A stretch of 64,000 nt of DNA from NCBI GenBank assembly GCA_026928325.1, contig JAIXKS010000032.1, positions 105,879-169,878 of the forward strand, given 5' to 3'. Of this stretch, positions 35,655-46,082 are shown in pieces. The DNA comes from Chitinophagales bacterium (GTDB lineage: Bacteria; Bacteroidota; Bacteroidia; Chitinophagales; Saprospiraceae). The position numbers were made by a program, and so were the translations under genes. Positions within the stretch are counted from its first letter, which is position 1; the number at the start of each line of letters is the position of its first letter. Below the pieces are notes generated by a model. The model did not search any database. It was not told the DNA's origin and saw only the letters and a list, made by a program, of their open reading frames with translations.

Positions 35655-35813
35655 GTGTTCTGTTTATAAAAAGTCTTAAATTATAATGGAAGTTATTTTT
35701 TTAAAGATCAAGGCAAAAAACGCAGACATAGTGATAACTAGGGTGCGTATTTTTAACGATGAGATTTTAAAACATAACAACATTTCATTAAGATTTTTTT
35801 ATTGATAGAGCAC
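35655..35813. mobile_element. MITE-like element, copy 2
   Basis: A 159-nt copy in the same orientation as that at 29503, from GTGTTCTGTTTATAAAAA to TATTGATAGAGCAC, with shared inner text GATCAAGGCAAAAAACGCA and TATTTTTAACGATGAG. It fills about half of the gene-free gap 35578-35933. Confidence 0.75.
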
Positions 35814-35933
35814 TTGTAAATCCATATTAGGGTATGATTGGAATGATTCTTCGACAAAAATACAAAAATCCTGCTTTACTTTTCCAAAAAAAATAAATCC
35901 ATTCAAAAATGCGGCGGATTATCTAAGTTGATT

Positions 35934-37757
35934 TCAATCGGAAGCCTGTCTTTTGACGACAACTCCACTAAATGGCGCCATCAATAATACGTCTTCCAGC
36001 ACTTCGATATCGGTATTATATCTAAAGAGGATTACACCATCTTTGAAGGGCAAAAAAGCTTCATTAAACTCTTGATGGTTGTTAATTATAATCCATACTT
36101 GACTTTCGGCAGTTTTCCTACTATAAGCCAAAACCGTATGATTTACCGATACATCCAACATTTCAACGCTTCCATATACAAAAACCATATCTGATTTACG
36201 TAGGTGAATCAGCGATTTGTAGTAATCAAACATTTCCTTATCAAAAAATGGTTGATAAGCATATTTATAGCTTGAAAAATCGGATTGCGTTTCAAGATCA
36301 AAGGCGATATCCGGCCATGGAAGCGGTTTGCGGTTATCGGGATCATCTGCGCCCAACATGCCCATTTCGTCGCCATTCCATATATGCGGCGCGCCTATAA
36401 ACGTAAACTGATGCAATAAAAAAAGCTTTACACGATGATAGGTAAATGTACCCGGAATATCTGTTCGATAATTTTTATCTTCCTGCGGTTTGCAATGAAA
36501 TTTATACTTATTGTGATTAAAAAATGCTGAAAGTAATCTAGGAGAGTCATGAGAGGACGCCAAATTCATCAAGGCTTGCGCTGTGGTTGGTCGATACTTT
36601 GAAAATAGTTTGTGTAGCTGCTCCTTGAAGGCAAATAGAGATATTTTATCGGTAGGTTCGGCAAAATATGATCGCGCAGCCTTAAACCAATGATAGTGCA
36701 TGACAGCATCGAACATATCACCTTGCACCCAAGGCTGTGGATCCATCAATTTATCGGGCCATGCTTCCCACCAACATTCGCCCACAAGATAAAATTCAGG
36801 ATTCAACGCACGGACAAATTGCCTAAAATCCTTCCAAAATCCTTTAGGTATATGTTCCGCAACATCTAGGCGCATACCATCAATACCAAACCTAAAATCG
36901 CCATTTCCATAAGGGTCAATCCACCTTTTGCAAACATCAAAAATATGATTTTTTATTCCATCGTGGAGATTGCCTTCATATCCCATCCCGGGCTTTTTAA
37001 CACCAATCTTTACCTTTCTCAATTCGGGCAAACTGGTGATACCCATCCAGCCATCATATCGAAGCACCTTATTGGGATCTCGTGCTCGGTTATCAATATG
37101 CACATGATACCATTCCTTATAGGCTGAAGCATCAAGCTTCTGTTGCAAATCCTTGAAAGCCCAAAAATTTGTACCCGTATGATTCCAAGAGAAATCCAGA
37201 ATAACTCGGATCTTGTGTTCATGCAATAATCGAACAAGCATCAAAAACTTTTTATCTGCACTCGTCCACTTCCATGTTTTAGGGTTAGAAGGGTCTTCTT
37301 GCGCCATAAGTAATTGATCCGCTTCTATATTATCTCCAAAAGTTACATCTATGTGATGATAATTTCTCGCATCGTACTTGTGTAAGGATGGCGCATCATT
37401 GAGTGGATTAAAATAAATGGCTGTAATACCAAGTTCGACGAGATACGGTATTTGCGCGATAACGCCATCCAAATCACCTCCATACCTTCTCATTTGTATC
37501 TTCCGATAAAAATCCAATCCTGTCTTTTTTGCCCATGGCTCTTGTTCGTACCAATTATGTCCCCAAGGCGTGACCGACCAATCCTCCGGCAAGGGATCAA
37601 TCAAAGCATTATCACAAGTCTGTCTAGTTGGGTTAACCTCTGGATTGCCATTTCTAAATCTTTCGACCATGATTTGATACCAAATTGCTTCCCTAGCCCA
37701 TGTGGGTGGTTCGTGAAAAGGAAGCATTTCTTGATGATCGTTATGACTTATATCCAT
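35934..37757 (-). CDS. GH13 alpha-amylase-family glycosidase (cyclomaltodextrinase/neopullulanase-like)
   Basis: From the ATG at 37757 the product is 607 residues and has no signal peptide, so it acts in the cytoplasm. The four GH13 regions are visible: I DFSWNH (D188-H193), II GMRLDVAEH (nucleophile D298), III YLVGECWWEAW (acid/base E327) and IV ASSHDSPR (H403, D404). RRYGGDLDGVIAQIPYLVELGITAIYF and HKYDARNYHHID are typical of the barrel start. It hydrolyses alpha-glucans or maltodextrins. It is flanked by a MITE on one side and a MITE derivative on the other and has no carbohydrate-gene neighbours. Confidence 0.9.
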   Translation of the reverse strand: MDISHNDHQEMLPFHEPPTWAREAIWYQIMVERFRNGNPEVNPTRQTCDNALIDPLPEDWSVTPWGHNWYEQEPWAKKTGLDFYRKIQMRRYGGDLDGVIAQIPYLVELGITAIYFNPLNDAPSLHKYDARNYHHIDVTFGDNIEADQLLMAQEDPSNPKTWKWTSADKKFLMLVRLLHEHKIRVILDFSWNHTGTNFWAFKDLQQKLDASAYKEWYHVHIDNRARDPNKVLRYDGWMGITSLPELRKVKIGVKKPGMGYEGNLHDGIKNHIFDVCKRWIDPYGNGDFRFGIDGMRLDVAEHIPKGFWKDFRQFVRALNPEFYLVGECWWEAWPDKLMDPQPWVQGDMFDAVMHYHWFKAARSYFAEPTDKISLFAFKEQLHKLFSKYRPTTAQALMNLASSHDSPRLLSAFFNHNKYKFHCKPQEDKNYRTDIPGTFTYHRVKLFLLHQFTFIGAPHIWNGDEMGMLGADDPDNRKPLPWPDIAFDLETQSDFSSYKYAYQPFFDKEMFDYYKSLIHLRKSDMVFVYGSVEMLDVSVNHTVLAYSRKTAESQVWIIINNHQEFNEAFLPFKDGVILFRYNTDIEVLEDVLLMAPFSGVVVKRQASD

Positions 37758-37962
37758 CAATAATAAAGGCTTAATACGAAAGTGACATTCAAAAGTAAGA
37801 TAAATATCTCACTCAGCCAACAAGTTTTGAATAAAATATAGTCGGATTGTTTCGATTTTATCCATAGATGCACTTTCCTACTCAATCACTAAGTCCAATC
37901 TCCATGTGATCACCAAAACAAGTGCATTTCTATATCTTGGATCAATGCATATACATAGTCAT

Positions 37963-38014
37963 CGGTCAACAAAAGGTTCTTAATAAAATGTCGTTCTTTT
38001 TATGGACAGAGCAC
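37963..38014. mobile_element. Deletion derivative of the MITE-like element
   Basis: On the minus strand, from 38014: GTGCTCTGTCCATAAAAA joined directly to AACGACATTTTATTAAGA, which in the full copies lies close to the other end. The inner ~100 nt are missing and the far terminus is degraded. The element begins inside the TAG stop codon of the next gene. Confidence 0.6.
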
Positions 38015-38238
38015 TAAAATCGCTCAATGGTATTACATTTTAGCTTTTCTCCCGTTTTGATGACTGAAATGTCCTTATAGATAATATTGCCTCCGGACAT
38101 GGCTTCAAATTGCTTAGCCTTTTTATTGGCATATTCCGGTGTATATCCTACCGCTACCACGACTTTATGTCCGTTACACATACCCATAGCAAGATAGAGA
38201 TAGGTTCCTAATGGTAATGCGTCAATTTCTATATCCAT
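38014..38238 (-). CDS. Small hypothetical protein
   Basis: A 74-residue product, MDIEIDALPLGTYLYLAMGM onward, with alternating hydrophobic strands (KVVVAVGYTPEYANKKAKQFEAMSGG), likely a small alpha/beta domain. No signal peptide or known motif. Its TAG stop is formed by a TA plus the first G of the MITE derivative, so the original C-terminus may have been different. No neighbours suggest a function. Confidence 0.5.
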   Translation of the reverse strand: MDIEIDALPLGTYLYLAMGMCNGHKVVVAVGYTPEYANKKAKQFEAMSGGNIIYKDISVIKTGEKLKCNTIERF

Positions 38239-38712
38239 GTTCTTAATCTTTCATTTGTATTAGCGGCATATTACCTAATATATACAAGAACGATTGCTTC
38301 TGATACAATATATGGTGCATTCGCTAATCTGATTTTTAAAAATATTATTTGTAAATCTTTAAAATCATACGGTGACCACAGATGAAGGTCGTTTTATTGA
38401 ACAGCAATTATTCAAGCCAAATGACGCTTCAAATAGTTGAACCGTGCATATGATTAAACCCGATTTTAAAAAGACAAAAATAAATAATATTTTTACATTT
38501 AAGACTTTTTTATCTTATTATAAACAATTTTGATAAATGGCCGATAAAACTCATTATCGGATAAGAAAAAGGAACAAAAGGCCAATTTAAGGAGCATGTA
38601 CAATTAAGCCACATTCAACGCTAAACAATCTTAGCGGCGCTTCAGGAAAACGGACTTTTGGCCTACTTAATTAGCAATTATGTATTTGATTATTTATTGC
38701 TTCAAATCATCA
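38239..38712. other. 474-nt gap without a convincing gene
   Basis: AT-rich on the left, more mixed on the right. A short ATG frame at 38537 (MADKTHYRIRKRNKRPI) stops after 17 codons and the same frame continues for 28 more codons to a TAG, which may be a decayed small gene. Nothing else is supported. Confidence 0.45.
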
Positions 38713-39330
38713 TTATTCATCAACATCATCTCCGCCATTTCCATCCCATTCCTCTCCAGCCGGTTTTTGTGGATAGTTGGCTTGACGAAGCATCTTGATC
38801 TGCATACTATTATCGCCATAAGTGCTTTGACCAACAAGAACAAGTGCTGATTCGTTATACTTAACTTCGAATTCTTGCGGTTTAATCCGCTGATCATCAT
38901 CCAATAACAACAACAAGTTATTGTCCGTAGTATAGACGAACTTACCGGTGCCATAGGTTTCCTTATAGCTTCCGTAGGCGTACTTATGTCCATCTTCAAA
39001 TTTAAACCAAAATCCATGTACATCCGAAGCGAAAAACATTTCACTTCCTCGTAGGAATGCGTCCACATGCCACATATCCTTCGCTAAAACATTGGTCATA
39101 GTTGGATCTACCTGCTTAATGCGATGGTCGAGAATACTCAAGGCCGCTGCTCTTTGCTGTTGAATCAAATCTTCATTATTGGCAAATTGATTATGAAAAA
39201 TATACTTTTCCATGACGGGTAGTACTTTGGTTGTAAGCGATGCCTTGTCCGAAGTTGTTTGAGTTTCAGACTGTTTGCAGGATATCAGCACGCTGAAAAA
39301 CAGAATTATACTTAGGTTTATGTATTTCAT
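38713..39330 (-). CDS. Hypothetical lipoprotein
   Basis: The 205-residue product begins with a lipoprotein signal (MKYINLSIILFFSVLISCKQ, Cys18). The mature part has helices around residues 35-85 and beta-rich segments later (FFASDVHGFWFKFEDGHKYAYGSYKE, YTTDNNLLLLLDDDQ), ending in a Gly/Asp-rich tail. No known domain is recognised. It is transcribed away from tilS. Confidence 0.7.
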   Translation of the reverse strand: MKYINLSIILFFSVLISCKQSETQTTSDKASLTTKVLPVMEKYIFHNQFANNEDLIQQQRAAALSILDHRIKQVDPTMTNVLAKDMWHVDAFLRGSEMFFASDVHGFWFKFEDGHKYAYGSYKETYGTGKFVYTTDNNLLLLLDDDQRIKPQEFEVKYNESALVLVGQSTYGDNSMQIKMLRQANYPQKPAGEEWDGNGGDDVDE

Positions 39331-39458
39331 ATTATAGATAATTACGATATATTAAATAAAAATTTGTACTTCTATCCGTTCGCTATCCGAAATCATTGTA
39401 TTTTTGTCACATCAATCAAGATTGCACCCTAGGGATATCGGCTGAAAATGCAAAAGTA

Positions 39459-40775
39459 ATGCTTCATAAGTTTTTATCATATATAGAACAGAAAAAATTA
39501 ATCCAACACGGATCAAAAACCTTGTTGGCCGTATCCGGTGGTAAAGATTCTATGGTCATGCTAGACCTCATGCTTCAGGCAGGTATGAATATCGAAGTTG
39601 GACATATCAACCATCATCTTAGAGGTGAAGAATCAGAAGAAGACGCCTTATTTGTAAAAAATCATTGCAAGAACAGAAGCATTTCATACCACCAATACGA
39701 TATTGATCCTTATCTATTGGCACATGGTAATCTCCAAGATAAGGCTCGACAGATTCGTTATCAGCAGTTCGCCCAATGGGCATCCGAGCACAATTGCCAA
39801 CAAATAGCGACCGCGCACCACCTCAATGACCGAATTGAAACCTTTCTCATGTTTGCCATGCGTGGTACCGGACTAGACGGCATGGCATCTATTGCTGCGA
39901 AACACGGTCAAATTATCCGTCCGCTATTGTGGGCAACGTCGGATGAGATTTCAGATTATATCCGTAAAAATAACATCCCTTTTAGAGAAGACAGCAGCAA
40001 TGCTTCTGATAAATACTTACGCAATCAAGTTCGACATCACATTATTCCTGCAATGGTGCAAGCGGATAGTCGCTCGCTTCAAGGGTTGAAGCAGACCATT
40101 CAACATATGGAATCAACGTCCATTATTTTCGATTTTTTGATGGAAAACTTGGCCAACCAAGTAGTCCGTCATCAGCGTGGCATGAAAATCATCGATATTC
40201 AGGGCTCTATTTTACCGCATCCTTTTGCGGCTGACCTCTTATATCAATTGATAAAAAATGATGGTTTCAATTTTTTTCAATGTTCAGACATAGTTAGGGA
40301 TCAACGTGGCCATTATTATACTACGAGCCATGAAGCAATCCTGCACCAAAAAAACCTCATCATCCGCCCTATCCAAGAAGCCATTGTCATTGCGCCTATC
40401 ACGGTGGATACCTTACCGTTTTCGTGTAATTTTAACGGCCAAAAAATAGAAATATCCTTTACAGATGAAAAACCTCATGAATTTCACGCAAACGATACCT
40501 TTTTCTTAGATGCAACTTCTATCCAATGGCCATTAACCCTCCGAATGAGAGCGCCTGGTGATACCTTTAGACCTTATGGTATGGAAGGGAAAAGTCAAAA
40601 AGTCAAAGACTACCTCATCAACCGCAAATTATCTGCTTATGACAAGGAAGCTATCCTCATTCTCGAAGATGCATCACAAATAGTATCGGTACTTCCTCTG
40701 ACGATCGCAAACGGTGTACAAGTCCATAAGGATACAAAAAACATGGTAAAAGTTGAAGTAAAAAACATTGATTAA
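39459..40775 (+). CDS. tilS: tRNA(Ile)-lysidine synthase
   Basis: The ATG at 39459 (MLHKFLSYIEQKKL) is preferred over a TTG at 39396. The 438-residue product ligates lysine to C34 of tRNA-Ile(CAU). The PP-loop LAVSGGKDSMVMLDL (SGGKDS at 26-31) and GHINHHLRGEESEEDALFV are present, as is TAHHLNDRIETFLMFAMRGTGLDGM. The C-terminal TilS_C domain is visible (RMRAPGDTFRPYGMEGKSQKVKDYLINRKL). The gene is essential in most bacteria. It is divergent from the lipoprotein gene. Confidence 0.95.
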   Translation: MLHKFLSYIEQKKLIQHGSKTLLAVSGGKDSMVMLDLMLQAGMNIEVGHINHHLRGEESEEDALFVKNHCKNRSISYHQYDIDPYLLAHGNLQDKARQIRYQQFAQWASEHNCQQIATAHHLNDRIETFLMFAMRGTGLDGMASIAAKHGQIIRPLLWATSDEISDYIRKNNIPFREDSSNASDKYLRNQVRHHIIPAMVQADSRSLQGLKQTIQHMESTSIIFDFLMENLANQVVRHQRGMKIIDIQGSILPHPFAADLLYQLIKNDGFNFFQCSDIVRDQRGHYYTTSHEAILHQKNLIIRPIQEAIVIAPITVDTLPFSCNFNGQKIEISFTDEKPHEFHANDTFFLDATSIQWPLTLRMRAPGDTFRPYGMEGKSQKVKDYLINRKLSAYDKEAILILEDASQIVSVLPLTIANGVQVHKDTKNMVKVEVKNID

Positions 40776-40827
40776 TATCCGAAATTTTCTGTTTTATCTG
40801 TTGTGCCTACATGCCGTTATTCGATAG

Positions 40828-40908
40828 CACGCTGATGACGCGGATTGAACGGGTTTTCACGGATTCTTATCTGCGATTATCTGCTGTATCTGTGGCATCT
40901 GCGTTCCC
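40828..40908. repeat. Dispersed intergenic repeat remnant
   Basis: The text CACGCTGATGACGCGGATT, GGGTTTTCACGGATTCTTAT, CTGCGATTATCTGCTGTATC and TGTGGCATCTGCGTTCCC is a phrase family (ATCTGCG, GATGACGCGGAT) that recurs between genes in many environmental bacteria. It lies in the 185-nt gap between tilS and trmD. Identification is from memory of such repeats, not from a second copy in this window. Confidence 0.4.
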
Positions 40909-40960
40909 TTATGGATAGCCAAAAGATTCATTCAGACATTCAGATTCGATTCACCTTTCC

Positions 40961-41638
40961 TTACTCTTCCAACAAATCTGGCCTTTTTTGTTCTGTGATT
41001 CGATAGGCTGCTTCCTGTCGCCATGTCTCAATCAGTCGGTCATTGCCCGATAAAAGTACATCCGGGACTTTCAATCCTTTGTATTCTGACGGCCGAGTAT
41101 AAACAGGAGGCGCTAGTAAATCGTCTTGGAAAGAATCTGTCAGCGCACTGGTTTCATCACTCAAAACACCCGGAATCAATCGTCCTACTGCATCCGTTAT
41201 CAATGCAGCTGCCAACTCTCCTCCTGAAAGCACAAAATCACCAACGGACAACTCCATCGTCACGTGCATATCCCTGATTCGTTGATCGATACCCTTATAA
41301 TGGCCACATATCAACATCAAATGATCCATACATGAAAGCCGATTGGCAATCTTTTGATTGAAGGTTGTACCATCTGGCGTTAAATAGATGATTGCATCAT
41401 AATTTACTTGCGATTTTAAATCTTCTATACAACGATCCAAGGGTTCACACATCATAACCATCCCTGCTCCACCACCATACTGATAATCATCCAACTGCTT
41501 GTGTGGTCCAAGGCCATAAGGACGCAGCGGAATCACATTGACCTCCAATAATCCCTTCTCTAAAGCTCGTTTCATAATCGAATGTTGAAAAGGACTTTGG
41601 AGTAACTCAGGGATTACGGTAATGATATCAATTCTCAA
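40961..41638 (-). CDS. trmD: tRNA (guanine-N1-)-methyltransferase
   Basis: The 225-residue SPOUT-class product methylates G37 of tRNAs with SAM. The signatures RIDIITVIPE, DDYQYGGGAGMVMMCEPL, YLTPDGTTFNQ, LICGHYKGIDQRIRD and ELSVGDFVLSGGELAA are intact, including the trefoil-knot part. The start is TTG; no in-frame ATG precedes it. The usual rpsP-rimM-trmD-rplS grouping is absent here. Confidence 0.95.
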   Translation of the reverse strand: MRIDIITVIPELLQSPFQHSIMKRALEKGLLEVNVIPLRPYGLGPHKQLDDYQYGGGAGMVMMCEPLDRCIEDLKSQVNYDAIIYLTPDGTTFNQKIANRLSCMDHLMLICGHYKGIDQRIRDMHVTMELSVGDFVLSGGELAAALITDAVGRLIPGVLSDETSALTDSFQDDLLAPPVYTRPSEYKGLKVPDVLLSGNDRLIETWRQEAAYRITEQKRPDLLEE

Positions 41639-41685
41639 ATCTAACTTTATTAGCGCATTTTTGCTCGATGTACGAAAAATCTAAA

Positions 41686-43080
41686 TCAACTATTTTGCTT
41701 GAAAGCAGCATAATGCTGATAAAAATATGGAATGGTCTCAATTCCCTTGAAGTAATTGAATACGCCATAATGTTCATTGGGTGAGTGGATATCATCCGAA
41801 TCCAAGCCAAATCCCATAAGCACAGTTTTTACCTTTAAGACATCTTCAAATAAAGCTACGATTGGAATACTTCCTCCACTTCGTACCGGAATAGGCTCTT
41901 TGCCAAAGGTTGCTTTCATCGCCATAGCAGCGGCTTTATATTCAGGTGTATCTGAAGGCGTTACAGCTGCTTCACCACCATGATGCGGTTTTACTTCAAC
42001 TTTTACACCGGCAGGCGCAATGCTTTCAAAGTGTTTTTTAAACAACTGTGTGATGGTTTCGCTTTTCTGATTTGGTACAAGTCGCATACTGATTTTTGCA
42101 TACGCCTTGGAAGGCAATACGGTTTTCGCTCCTTCGCCGATATATCCGCCCCAGATACCATTCACTTCAAGGGTTGGACGTATAGAGGTTTGCTCTAGGA
42201 CGGTATATCCCTTTTCACCCATTGTATCTTCAATCCCTAGACCTTTCATATAGTCAGCTCTATCAAATGGCGCTTGATTCATGGCTTTTCTATCTGCATC
42301 GGAGACTATGACAACATCATCATAAAACCCAGGAATGGTAATATGCTTATTTTCATCTTTCAAGGAAGCTATCATATCGCACAATACTTGTGCGGGATTG
42401 GCTACTGCACCACCATAAACGCCCGAATGCAAGTCCTTATTAGGTCCCGTAACTTCAACCTCTACATAGCTCAATCCTCGCAATCCTACTGTAATAGATG
42501 GCGTATCATTAGCTATGATGGAAGTATCGGAGATAAGGACGACATCACATGCCAACATATCTTTGTACTCATTACAGAATATACCGAGATTGGAGGAGCC
42601 TATTTCCTCCTCGCCTTCTATCATAAACTTGACATTACAAGGCAGCTGGTTGGATTGAATCATCGCCTCGAAAGCTTTAACATGCATGTACATTTGCCCC
42701 TTGTCATCACAAGATCCACGAGCGAAGATAGCGCCATCCGGATGCCGTTCAGTCTTTGTTATGACGGGTTCAAAAGGCGGACTATTCCACAAATCCAAGG
42801 GATCAGGTGGTTGCACATCATAATGTCCATAAACCAATACCGTCGGCAAGCTAGAATCTATCGTATGTTCGCCATAAACGATGGGATGCCCAGCTGTCGG
42901 GTATATTTGCACATGGTTACAACCTGCATTTTTCAAACTGTCGGCTACAGCTTCTGCGGTTTTGGCTACATCTCCCTTGTATTTTGGGTCTGCACTGATG
43001 GATGGGATGCGCAATAAGGCTAGCAATTCATTTAAAAAACGATCGCTGTTATCTTTAATATATTTTTGTACTTCTTGCAT
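41686..43080 (-). CDS. M20 family dipeptidase
   Basis: The ATG at 43080 (MQEVQKYIKDNSDRF) fits homologues; the frame extends 19 codons further but without a better start. The 464-residue product has the M20 di-zinc site: GHYDVQPPDP, GSCDDKGQMYMHV, IEGEEEIGSSN, LISDT and the final DSDDIHSPNEH. The dimerisation (lid) domain occupies about residues 195-350 (GLRGLSYVEVEVTG). It hydrolyses dipeptides with broad specificity in the cytoplasm. The adjacent S9 peptidase gene lies 7 nt upstream; they likely form a peptide-degradation operon. Confidence 0.92.
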   Translation of the reverse strand: MQEVQKYIKDNSDRFLNELLALLRIPSISADPKYKGDVAKTAEAVADSLKNAGCNHVQIYPTAGHPIVYGEHTIDSSLPTVLVYGHYDVQPPDPLDLWNSPPFEPVITKTERHPDGAIFARGSCDDKGQMYMHVKAFEAMIQSNQLPCNVKFMIEGEEEIGSSNLGIFCNEYKDMLACDVVLISDTSIIANDTPSITVGLRGLSYVEVEVTGPNKDLHSGVYGGAVANPAQVLCDMIASLKDENKHITIPGFYDDVVIVSDADRKAMNQAPFDRADYMKGLGIEDTMGEKGYTVLEQTSIRPTLEVNGIWGGYIGEGAKTVLPSKAYAKISMRLVPNQKSETITQLFKKHFESIAPAGVKVEVKPHHGGEAAVTPSDTPEYKAAAMAMKATFGKEPIPVRSGGSIPIVALFEDVLKVKTVLMGFGLDSDDIHSPNEHYGVFNYFKGIETIPYFYQHYAAFKQNS

Positions 43081-43087
43081 AAGATGT

Positions 43088-45232
43088 TTATTTTTTTGTT
43101 GGATTAATATATGTTTTACCCATATGGTACAAAGCAAAACAATATCTATCGGTCGCTTCTTCGATTACTTTTGACGTAGGCTTTCCTGCACCATGTCCTG
43201 CACTTTTATCGATTCTGATTAGTACCGGGTTAGTGCCAGATTGGTGTTTCTGTAATTCGGCAATAAATTTATATGAATGTGCTGGAACAACTCGATCATC
43301 ATGATCTCCTGTTGTCACTAACGTTGCCGGATATGAGACACCTTGACGAACATTGTGAACAGGAGAATACCCTTTAAGGTAGCTAAACATTTCTTTACTT
43401 TGATCTGCTGTACCGTAGTCATAAGCCCACCCTGCACCTGCTGTAAAGGTATGGTATCTCAACATATCCAAAACACCAACTGCTGGAAGTGCTACACGGA
43501 ACAATTCAGGGCGCTGCGTCATACAAGCACCAACTAAAAGGCCTCCATTAGAACCACCGGATATTGCAAGATTGGCAGAAGAAGTGTATTTGTTTTTGAT
43601 TAGATATTCAGCCGCAGCGATAAAGTCATCAAAAACATTTTGTTTCTTCATTTGGGTACCTGCATCATGCCATTTTTTACCGTATTCGCCACCACCTCTC
43701 AAATTGGGTACTGCGTAAATGCCTCCGAGCTCTAGCCAAACAGCATTAGTTACGCTAAATGACGGTGTCAAACTGATATTAAAGCCTCCATATCCATATA
43801 AAATTGTCGGATTGGTACCATCTAATTTAATACCCTTTTTATAAGTAATCATCATGGGCACCTTGGTTCCGTCTTTAGAAGTGTAGAATACTTGCTTGGA
43901 TTCGTACATGTCGGAATTAAAGTCCACATTGGGCTTAACATAGATTGAGGAAACTCCGGTAGCCGGATCAAATTTAAAAATACTAGCCGGTGTTGTATAA
44001 TTGGTAAATGAAAAATAGAGCGTTTTGTCCGATTTTTTACCACCGCCCATAGAAACTGTGCCCAATCCTGGCAATTGGACTTCTCGAATCATTTTTCCAT
44101 TATAATCGTATTGCTTGACCACAGACAAGGCATCTTTCATATAATGCGCAAAGATATATCCGCCTCCGGTTACCACGCTCAATACTTCTGTCGTTTCAGG
44201 GATAAAATCTACCCATTTTTCTGGTCTTGGATCACTTGCATCTACAGTAACTAATCGCTGATTAGGTGCCTTATAATTCGTAAGTATAAATAGTTTTGTA
44301 CCTTGATTATCCAAGACGTAGGAATTGCTTGCCATATTGTCCATAATCGGCACTAGACCAGACTTTCCACTGTGCAAATCCTGCATATAGAGTTCATTGC
44401 CAGAAGTCGCATTTGCTGCGGTTATAAATAGGTATCTATTGTCATCCGTAACGCTGCCACCCACATATCTTCGCTTGATATCGCCTCCAAATACGATTTT
44501 ATCATCCTTCTGTTTGGTACCTAATTGATGATAGTACAACTTATGTTGATCGGTCTTTGCTGATAATTCGCTACCCTGAGGTTTTTCATAGCTTGAATAA
44601 TAAAAGCCATCATTTCCTTTCCACGAAAGTCCGCTAAATTTAACATCGACTAAGGTATCTTCCATGATTTTTTTAGAAATCGCATCCATTAAAATCACTT
44701 TTCTCCAGTCGCTGCCACCTTCAGAAATCTGATAAGCCACTTTGGACCCATCCTCAGAAAATTCTATTCCTGACAACGAAGTAGTACCGTCTTTCGAAAA
44801 TTTATTGGGATCTAGAAAAACAGAAGGTGCCATGCCTGGTTTCTCTCGATAGAGCACGGATTGATTTTGCAAACCGTCATTTTTAAAGAAATAAGTATAT
44901 TCGCCTTCCTTAAAAGGTGCTGAAAATCTCTCGTAATTCCATAGCTGTTCGAGTCTGTTTTTAAATGCATCCCGAAATGGAATCTTGTCCAACATTGTAA
45001 AAGTGACCGCATTTTGTGCATCTACCCATTGTGCTGTCTCTGCTGAAAGGTCGTCTTCCAACCATCGATAAGCGTCAACTACGGTCGTTCCGAAATAATC
45101 AGTTTTTACAGGGACAACCTTGGTCTTAGGATACTTTATTTGTTCTTGCATGGTAGGTTTTACGGGTATTTCTTTAGTTTTACTGCACGCCAATATTGAA
45201 ATCACGGCTAAAAATGCAATATATTTATTCAT
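43088..45232 (-). CDS. Prolyl oligopeptidase family (S9A) lipoprotein
   Basis: From the ATG at 45232 the product is 714 residues. A lipobox ends the signal ([13 protein letters not shown]). The N-terminal part has the S9A start [28 protein letters not shown] and a seven-bladed propeller. The C-terminal hydrolase has nucleophile Ser561 (SGGSNGGLL), Asp in [17 protein letters not shown] and His680 (KSAGHGAGK). It cleaves short proline-containing peptides, here anchored in the periplasm or outer membrane. The M20 dipeptidase gene follows within 7 nt. Confidence 0.93.
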   Translation of the reverse strand: MNKYIAFLAVISILACSKTKEIPVKPTMQEQIKYPKTKVVPVKTDYFGTTVVDAYRWLEDDLSAETAQWVDAQNAVTFTMLDKIPFRDAFKNRLEQLWNYERFSAPFKEGEYTYFFKNDGLQNQSVLYREKPGMAPSVFLDPNKFSKDGTTSLSGIEFSEDGSKVAYQISEGGSDWRKVILMDAISKKIMEDTLVDVKFSGLSWKGNDGFYYSSYEKPQGSELSAKTDQHKLYYHQLGTKQKDDKIVFGGDIKRRYVGGSVTDDNRYLFITAANATSGNELYMQDLHSGKSGLVPIMDNMASNSYVLDNQGTKLFILTNYKAPNQRLVTVDASDPRPEKWVDFIPETTEVLSVVTGGGYIFAHYMKDALSVVKQYDYNGKMIREVQLPGLGTVSMGGGKKSDKTLYFSFTNYTTPASIFKFDPATGVSSIYVKPNVDFNSDMYESKQVFYTSKDGTKVPMMITYKKGIKLDGTNPTILYGYGGFNISLTPSFSVTNAVWLELGGIYAVPNLRGGGEYGKKWHDAGTQMKKQNVFDDFIAAAEYLIKNKYTSSANLAISGGSNGGLLVGACMTQRPELFRVALPAVGVLDMLRYHTFTAGAGWAYDYGTADQSKEMFSYLKGYSPVHNVRQGVSYPATLVTTGDHDDRVVPAHSYKFIAELQKHQSGTNPVLIRIDKSAGHGAGKPTSKVIEEATDRYCFALYHMGKTYINPTKK

Positions 45233-45371
45233 TTGCCTTAATATTTTAGAATTCAAAAAATAAAGCGTAAAGCTAATGATTTTTTCAGAATAAAAACTTA
45301 TTCTTCAACATTATCTTTACATATCAAACCTCAAGATATGGCCTAAAAATGGTCTTCAGTCCTTGGAAGTT

Positions 45372-45923
45372 TTAATTTCCTCTAACTAGGGTGTTAAAAT
45401 GTTTTTCTTTCGAATATTCGCAGACAAATCGCTTCCAAAGGATGCGCTTATAATAATCGCCTGCATAGTACGCAAGCAACATTCTAAAATTATCTTGTTC
45501 TATAAACTGGTTGTAGGAAGTAATCTTATCGAACTGCTCATCCATAAAGACGATGGAAGGAAAGGTCATATTGCCATTGAGTAATCGAATCGCCAATTCG
45601 CTAAATTCATGATTACCCTGCTGTTTTGCAGCATACGTTTTATCGTTGATGACTATTTTTTCTTTAGAGGATGCATTGAGTCGGAGCGGAATAAAATTAG
45701 AGTTGACAAATTGTGCTATCTTACTATCGGAAAAGGTAGAATCTTCCATTTGACGACACCATTTGCATCCTCCATAACATATATATATCATGAATTTTTT
45801 ATCTCCCTTTTGTATATACTCATCTACCGCATCCCAAGAAGCCCATTTTATTTTATTCTGGGCATCCGCTGGAAATATAAAACCAATAATAAAACTAAGA
45901 ATTAGTCCTTGATATAACCTCAT
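45372..45923 (-). CDS. Secreted thioredoxin-like protein (CKWC)
   Basis: The 183-residue product has a signal peptide (LILSFIIGFIFPADAQ) and a thioredoxin fold with redox-active C53-K-W-C56 (YICYGGCKWCRQME) and cis-Pro in MTFPSIVFMDE. It resembles thioredoxin_7/DUF255-like proteins that reduce or isomerise disulfides in the periplasm. The C-terminal 50 residues are a helical extension (LLAYYAGDYYKRILWKRFV). It is a single gene; partner is not evident. Confidence 0.82.
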   Translation of the reverse strand: MRLYQGLILSFIIGFIFPADAQNKIKWASWDAVDEYIQKGDKKFMIYICYGGCKWCRQMEDSTFSDSKIAQFVNSNFIPLRLNASSKEKIVINDKTYAAKQQGNHEFSELAIRLLNGNMTFPSIVFMDEQFDKITSYNQFIEQDNFRMLLAYYAGDYYKRILWKRFVCEYSKEKHFNTLVRGN

Positions 45924-46082
45924 AATATGTTTGTACTCAAAAGGTCGAAACCTGTTAACAGAAACAAAGTTATGATTTTAACCTGAGAATAGGTCTAAAT
46001 GCTGCCGCAAAACACCCTACTTTAATAAAATTTTAACAGTCGAAATTACCTATGCTAACAATAAAAAGAAAAAATTAATATT

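Noticed and set aside
40961-41638. TTG start of trmD as evidence of truncation
   Set aside because: The N-terminus RIDIITVIPE matches the normal TrmD start, so the gene is complete.
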